Positions 7,824 through 10,794 of a stretch of 10,794 bases of DNA are shown one piece after another. How positions within the stretch are numbered: position 1 is the stretch's first letter; each line of letters opens with the position of its first letter. Origin of the DNA: Candidatus Aminicenantota bacterium (GTDB lineage Bacteria > Acidobacteriota > Aminicenantia > UBA2199); contig JAUWNT010000073.1 of assembly GCA_030612495.1 (NCBI GenBank), positions 1 to 10,794 of the forward strand, given 5' to 3'. Under the pieces are notes generated by a model, which did not search any database, was not told the DNA's origin, and worked only from the letters and a program-made list of their open reading frames with translations. A program made the position numbers and the translations under genes.

Positions 7824-8153
7824 TTATTTTTTTAAAAGCGAATAAATTTTCCCAGACACATCAAAGGCATTATCCTGAGTACCCAAAATATATACTCCTT
7901 CCTCTTCTGCTTTTTTTATTACAGCATCATCCGGGCAAATTCCATTTGGAAGGATTATTCCTTTTATTTTTTTCAATTGAGCTACTGCAATCACATTCAT
8001 ATGCCTTTGAATTGTTACCCACAAACTGCCTTCTTTACAATTAGCCATAACATCAGAAAGAAGATCTGAAGTATAGCCCTCACAAACAGAACTGTTTTGA
8101 CCATCAGCAAATATTTTGAGACCCAATTCATAAATAATTTTTTTTATTTCCAT
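7824..8153 (-). CDS. DRTGG-domain protein
   Basis: 109 aa, soluble. The stretch YTSDLLSDVMANCKEGSLWVTIQ, an H-x-N-V-I-A-V-A segment, KGIILPNGICPDD and KKAEEEGVYIL follow the pattern of DRTGG-domain proteins. The family occurs alone or beside CBS and phosphotransacetylase-like domains and has no firm biochemical role; ligand or nucleotide sensing has been suggested. Small stand-alone versions recur beside HydABC-type hydrogenase genes together with HATPase and PHP genes, as here. This is the first gene after the 8213-8185 promoter and so probably heads the operon. Its ribosome binding site is weak (AAGG about 10 nt upstream), and the start codon lies inside the left arm of an 11-bp inverted repeat. 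The literal DRTGG motif is not conserved. Confidence 0.8.
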   Translation of the reverse strand: MEIKKIIYELGLKIFADGQNSSVCEGYTSDLLSDVMANCKEGSLWVTIQRHMNVIAVAQLKKIKGIILPNGICPDDAVIKKAEEEGVYILGTQDNAFDVSGKIYSLLKK

Positions 8154-8205
8154 AGTTTATAGACCTTATAAATCATTAGTTAATGTTATAACAATATAAA
8201 CTATG
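8151..8205. repeat. 11-bp perfect inverted repeat flanking the operon start (CATAGTTTATA / TATAAACTATG)
   Basis: CATAGTTTATA at 8151-8161 is the exact reverse complement of TATAAACTATG at 8195-8205. On the minus strand one arm lies in the spacer between -35 and -10, and the other covers the first three bases of the DRTGG coding sequence and the 8 nt before it. Most of the pair lies around rather than inside the predicted transcript, so paired operators fit better than an RNA hairpin. AT-rich composition makes chance matches less improbable. Confidence 0.5.
8177..8194 (-). promoter_or_regulatory. Putative Rex-like redox operator over the -10 box
   Basis: The minus strand reads TTGTTATAACATTAACTA, matching 12 of the 14 specified bases of the clostridial Rex consensus TTGTTAA-N4-TTAACAA. 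Rex represses fermentation and hydrogenase genes until the NADH/NAD+ ratio is high. The site fully contains the -10 hexamer, a natural place for a repressor, and the downstream genes encode NAD(H)-linked enzymes. Base matching is observed; Rex control is inferred, and no rex gene is in the window. Confidence 0.4.
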
Positions 8206-8213
8206 AAAGTCAA
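8185..8213 (-). promoter_or_regulatory. Predicted sigma70-type promoter of the DRTGG-to-FdhA operon
   Basis: The -35 TTGACT (8213-8208) and -10 TATAAC (8190-8185) are separated by exactly 17 bp. Transcription should start near 8178, giving a leader of about 25 nt before the ATG at 8153. It lies in the 116-bp gap after the HATPase gene, the largest gap within the leftward cluster, so it can drive the metabolic genes independently of the PHP-HATPase pair. Confidence 0.6.
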
Positions 8214-8269
8214 TATAAAATTATAAATTATTTTAAAATTTTAATAAAATCCAGGTCAAGCCACATTCT

Positions 8270-8812
8270 CTATCCTAAATTCGTAATTTCTTTATCTATG
8301 AATTCTCTTAAAAATTTCACTACATCCGGATGAGTTATATGTAAATCCCCTATCTGCTCTTTTATCCTTTTTGTAGATATATTAAAACTCCCATTATCAT
8401 TTTCATAAGTAATATCTATATTACAAGGATCATTACCAACAATTGATGTCAAAATAGTATCTTTTATTTTTCCTATTGGAGGAACATCTATATTACTCTT
8501 TTTAAAAATAGCCCTTACCAATGTACCTTTCCCTGAACAACTTTCCATTTTAAAGCTCCCTTCACAATGAATAGCTGTTTCTTTTAAGATAGGGATGCCA
8601 AGCCCTACTTTTTTACCGCTCTTTGTAGTATAAAATGGATCCTGAACATTCCTTAGAGTTTTAGCATCCATTCCTTTACCATCATCTTCAATCTCAATTA
8701 AAATTATATCCTCTTTATCTGATTCTTTTAATGTTATTCTAATATTTTTTGAATTCGCTGAAATTGAATTCTGTACAATATCAATTATATGGTAACAGAG
8801 TTCTTCCATCAT
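8270..8812 (-). CDS. Stand-alone GHKL/HATPase_c ATP-binding protein (histidine-kinase-like, no dimerisation/phosphoacceptor domain)
   Basis: 180 aa. Residues 1-~105 form a Bergerat-fold ATPase: N-box DIVQNS (N15), G1 box DDGKGM (43-48), F-box-like PFYTTK (59-64), G2 box VGLGIP (69-74) and GKGTLV (94-99). There is no HisKA helix pair, sensor domain or membrane segment, so it is not a complete sensor kinase. A further ~70 residues have no recognised motif. Stand-alone proteins of this type recur next to HydABC-type hydrogenase and formate dehydrogenase operons, and a serine/threonine-kinase-like or redox-signalling role has been supposed but is not established. The gene starts 4 bp after the PHP gene; the GAGGT in front of it lies in the PHP gene's last codons. 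The tandem ATG-ATG leaves a one-codon ambiguity in the start. Confidence 0.88.
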   Translation of the reverse strand: MMEELCYHIIDIVQNSISANSKNIRITLKESDKEDIILIEIEDDGKGMDAKTLRNVQDPFYTTKSGKKVGLGIPILKETAIHCEGSFKMESCSGKGTLVRAIFKKSNIDVPPIGKIKDTILTSIVGNDPCNIDITYENDNGSFNISTKRIKEQIGDLHITHPDVVKFLREFIDKEITNLG

Positions 8813-8816
8813 ATTA

Positions 8817-9545
8817 CTATTTTACCTCAAACCTGCCTTTAAGACCTGCTTTATATATTTCCTCAATAACAGGTGTTTTAACATCATAAATAGTATAAAC
8901 CCTACCTATATCTCTAATATAGTGAGCATCCGAGTTTGAAATCAGATTGAAATTATTAAGCTCAGGATATTTAGCCAATACTTTTTCTCTATTCGCATTA
9001 TAAGATATCTCAAACATACAATTATTTAACTCTTCAGGTATGAAACCCAGATTTATCATCAAACCAAATTGATCGCTTTCTATATGCGCAGGCACAACAT
9101 ATCCATTACATGAATTTACCCTCTCAACAAGTCCAGAGATCGACAAATCAATAGAATTTAATAACAGCTTCTCTTCAATTCTTACAATATTATCATTTTC
9201 GTCAACAACAATCTGGTCACCAAAAAATTCAGGATTGTTTTTTATACTCGGTAGATAATTATAAATATCCGAACAAAACGCCTCAGCATCTTTCATTTTT
9301 CCAAAATAACATAAAATATGTACATCTTCTGCAGTTTGAGCTTCCATTCCATATATAACCTTAACACCCAGTTTTTTGCCTATTGATGCTGCATAAAAAC
9401 TATTTTCTATACTATTGTGATCAGTAATTGCAATAACATCCAGATTCAACTCTTTAGCCCTATTTACAATTGCGCGAGGAGACATTTCAAGTGATGCACA
9501 CGGAGAAAGTGTAGAATGAATATGAAGATCAGCAGAAATTTTCAT
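8817..9545 (-). CDS. PHP-domain metal-dependent phosphoesterase
   Basis: 242 aa from the chosen ATG. The PHP family holds a multi-metal centre that hydrolyses phosphate esters. Visible ligands: DLHIHS (D6, H8, H10), TDH (D42, H43), E68, H76, H154, and SDAH (D206, H208). This is close to the full set, so an active enzyme is likely; the substrate is unknown (trpH/YciV-like RNA or nucleotide hydrolysis are family precedents). There is no signal peptide or membrane segment. The frame extends upstream to a TTG at 9581, but that TTG is part of a predicted -35 box, and PHP domains normally begin just before the DxHxH motif, so the ATG at 9545 is preferred. No Shine-Dalgarno is present; the -10 box ends 7 nt before the ATG, implying a leaderless mRNA. 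It is followed within 4 bp by the HATPase gene and shares the usual neighbourhood of HydABC-type operons. Confidence 0.88.
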   Translation of the reverse strand: MKISADLHIHSTLSPCASLEMSPRAIVNRAKELNLDVIAITDHNSIENSFYAASIGKKLGVKVIYGMEAQTAEDVHILCYFGKMKDAEAFCSDIYNYLPSIKNNPEFFGDQIVVDENDNIVRIEEKLLLNSIDLSISGLVERVNSCNGYVVPAHIESDQFGLMINLGFIPEELNNCMFEISYNANREKVLAKYPELNNFNLISNSDAHYIRDIGRVYTIYDVKTPVIEEIYKAGLKGRFEVK

Positions 9546-9552
9546 TTTAATA

Positions 9553-9581
9553 AATATAAACGACTTAAACAAATTTTTCAA
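9553..9581 (-). promoter_or_regulatory. Predicted promoter of the PHP-HATPase pair, leaderless
   Basis: The -35 TTGAAA (9581-9576), a 17-bp spacer, and the -10 TATATT (9558-9553) lie only 7 nt before the ATG at 9545. Transcription should therefore start at or within a base or two of the A of the ATG. This agrees with the absence of any Shine-Dalgarno sequence, whereas nearly every other gene here has a strong one. Confidence 0.55.
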
Positions 9582-9591
9582 GTAGAGGTTT

Positions 9592-9616
9592 GGGGTCAGG
9601 TCTCAACATTAGACAT
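9592..9616. repeat. GGGGTCAGGTCT-type sequence, possible REP-like/RAYT-associated remnant
   Basis: The stretch beginning GGGGTCAGGTCTCAACATT and ending AGACAT includes a small GTCT-N7-AGAC hairpin. From memory, GGGGTCAGGTCT-type sequences recur in intergenic regions of several bacterial groups, often beside REP-associated tyrosine transposases. Only one copy and no transposase are seen here. The following ~45 bp (9621-9665) are a low-complexity run with AGTTTT three times (9626, 9633, 9647). Confidence 0.35.
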
Positions 9617-9681
9617 TAATCTCTCAGTTTTTAGTTTTAAGTGTTAAGTTTTGAGTTAAAAAAAGACAAAAAACAGGTTTA

Positions 9682-9710
9682 TTGATTATAAATAATAATT
9701 ATACTAAAAT
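9682..9710 (+). promoter_or_regulatory. Predicted promoter of the beta-propeller gene
   Basis: TTGATT (9682-9687), a 17-bp spacer, and TAAAAT (9705-9710), followed by a leader of about 65 nt. The region is very AT-rich, so fortuitous matches are likely, but this is the best-spaced pair upstream of the gene. Confidence 0.35.
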
Positions 9711-9781
9711 TTATTATGTTATGGATTCTTACAATTGATTGAAAAAAATTTGACTAATAAAAAAAAGGAGGTAAATTAAAA

Positions 9782-10780
9782 ATGAGAAAAAAAACAAGTA
9801 TATTTTTAATAATTGTTTTGTTCTGTATCTTCGCCTTTGCAAAAAAAGTTGTTATATTACCAGAGTTACCTGAAGTTAATTATATCGCAGTAGACCATTC
9901 GCAAATTTATATATCCCACCTTACTGATATCTATATTTATTCTAAAAAGAATTACAAATTTGTAAAAAAAATCGGTAGGTCAGGCGAGGGACCGGGAGAA
10001 TTTATAATGATGGTAATGAGGATAATTCCTCAAAATGATCGGTTGTTCATAAATAGCTTTGGGAAAATTTCCTATTGGAAGAAAGATGGAACCTTCATCA
10101 AAGAAATCAAACCCCAAGGTGGGATCTTGGGGAGTTTATCACCCATCAAAGATCATTTTGCTGGAATTAGCATGGTAGGAACCCAGCAAAGGGCAAAATT
10201 TACCATCAATATTTTTGATTCAAAAGGAAAAAAAATCAAAGAAATCTCCAATATTGGAGAATTTTCCCAGAATTCTAAGATTAGCCCATTTCTAAATAGC
10301 CAGATGTGGTATCAGACTTCCGATCAGTTTATTTTTGTTTATGGAGAAGATGGAGTAATCAACCTCTTTGATGTATCAGGCAAAAAGCATCTCTCCATCA
10401 ATTACCCATTTAAAACCATGAAATTAAAAAAGAAACACAGGGAAAATTATTTAAACTACATGAAAACCAATCCTATGACCCGGTCGTATTATGATGTTAT
10501 CCAAAAAATGATTTCTTTTCCCGATCGATTCCCCAAAATAGAGTTTTTTATTGTTCGAAATGACTATCTATATATATTCCCCCACTATCGGAAAGGACCT
10601 GATAGCGAAGTCTATAAATTTGATTTGACAGGGCGCCTGATCAAAAAGACTTCAGTACTTCTTGCGGAGCGCCATATCGCAGAATACTTCCCCTTTGACA
10701 TCTTCGAGGATAAAATCTATCAAGTTGTGGAAAATGAAGATAAAGAAGTCTGGGAACTACACATTATTGATATCAGATAG
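9782..10780 (+). CDS. Secreted 6-bladed beta-propeller protein
   Basis: 332 aa, complete, with AAGGAGGT at 9765-9772. Residues 1-20 are a classical signal peptide: basic MRKK, a hydrophobic core, and AFA before KK at the probable signal peptidase I site. There is no lipobox, so a secreted or periplasmic product is predicted. The mature part contains repeated beta-rich units (VNYIAVDHSQIYISHLTDIYIY, then KKIGRSGEGPGEF, RLFINSFGKISYWKKDGTFIKEI, INIFDSKGKKIKEI, INLFDVSGKKHLSI). The G-x-G-P-G-E-F signature plus 'phase, D-x-x-G-K-x-x-K' blade ends are typical of the NHL/6-bladed propeller family abundant in Bacteroidota and Aminicenantes-like genomes. Function unknown; ligand or protein binding is likely. 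It is divergent from the PHP gene and has no visible tie to the formate dehydrogenase operon. Confidence 0.75.
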   Translation: MRKKTSIFLIIVLFCIFAFAKKVVILPELPEVNYIAVDHSQIYISHLTDIYIYSKKNYKFVKKIGRSGEGPGEFIMMVMRIIPQNDRLFINSFGKISYWKKDGTFIKEIKPQGGILGSLSPIKDHFAGISMVGTQQRAKFTINIFDSKGKKIKEISNIGEFSQNSKISPFLNSQMWYQTSDQFIFVYGEDGVINLFDVSGKKHLSINYPFKTMKLKKKHRENYLNYMKTNPMTRSYYDVIQKMISFPDRFPKIEFFIVRNDYLYIFPHYRKGPDSEVYKFDLTGRLIKKTSVLLAERHIAEYFPFDIFEDKIYQVVENEDKEVWELHIIDIR

Positions 10781-10794
10781 CCAATATTCTTGGG

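Noticed and set aside
1496..8044. Several plus-strand open frames of 60-130 codons opposite the operon
   Set aside because: All lie antisense to genes with strong motifs, show no domain pattern or ribosome binding sites worth noting, and are expected shadows of conserved coding sequence.
8221..8250. AT-only palindromes (such as TTAAAATTTTAA at 8233-8244) as a terminator after the HATPase gene
   Set aside because: The stem has no G/C pairs and no distinct U-tract follows; it would be too weak to call as an intrinsic terminator.
9546..9581. TTG start for the PHP protein at 9581, adding 12 residues
   Set aside because: The TTG is the start of a well-formed -35 box, the added residues are not PHP-like, and the ATG at 9545 begins right before the DxHxH motif.

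Overview
The window comes from an AT-rich bacterial genome and is dominated by one long leftward gene cluster. The cluster encodes a soluble, flavin- and iron-sulfur-based formate dehydrogenase/diaphorase system of the kind found in strict anaerobes. I see no tRNA, rRNA, CRISPR array or intact mobile element. The lineage cannot be fixed from sequence alone. A secreted 6-bladed beta-propeller protein with the IGRSGEGPGEF-type motif and a GGGGTCAGGTCT-type intergenic sequence recall uncultured anaerobes such as Aminicenantes/Acidobacteriota-like or Bacteroidota-like groups, but this is a weak inference.

Layout, in the direction of transcription (minus strand, right to left). (1) 9545-8270: a PHP-domain phosphoesterase and a stand-alone GHKL/HATPase_c protein, 4 bp apart. 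They are driven by a good -35/-10 promoter that lies so close to the ATG that the mRNA should be leaderless. (2) 8213-8151: a second promoter (TTGACT-N17-TATAAC) overlapped by a Rex-like palindrome and by an 11-bp inverted repeat. (3) 8153-1: DRTGG-domain protein, NuoE-type [2Fe-2S] subunit (167 aa), Cys-free thioredoxin-like ferredoxin homologue (120 aa), NuoF-GltD fusion (1022 aa), second NuoE-type subunit (152 aa), second NuoF-type subunit (532 aa), and the N-terminal 562 residues of a molybdopterin formate dehydrogenase catalytic subunit that runs off the left edge. Gaps after the DRTGG gene are 64, 30, 29 and 8 bp, then a 4-bp overlap, then 14 bp, so this looks like one operon. (4) 9782-10780 on the plus strand: a secreted beta-propeller protein, divergently transcribed and probably unrelated.

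How the genes may work together. FdhA would oxidise formate (or reduce CO2) at a Mo/W-bis-MGD site and pass electrons through its five Fe-S clusters to the NuoE2/NuoF2 diaphorase (NAD(H)). The same operon carries a second diaphorase, NuoE1 plus a NuoF fused to a complete GltD/NfnB-like NADP(H) module. That half resembles the transhydrogenase logic of Nfn and of the Sporomusa-type Stn complex. The whole could link formate, NADH, NADPH and possibly ferredoxin in one assembly. DRTGG, HATPase and PHP genes are typical companions of [FeFe]-hydrogenase HydABC clusters, but no hydrogenase catalytic subunit is visible here: formate dehydrogenase occupies the expected position.

The main oddities are the NuoF-GltD fusion inside a formate dehydrogenase operon; two thioredoxin-fold ferredoxin domains that have lost every cluster-binding cysteine; the Rex-like operator; and the probable leaderless transcript.
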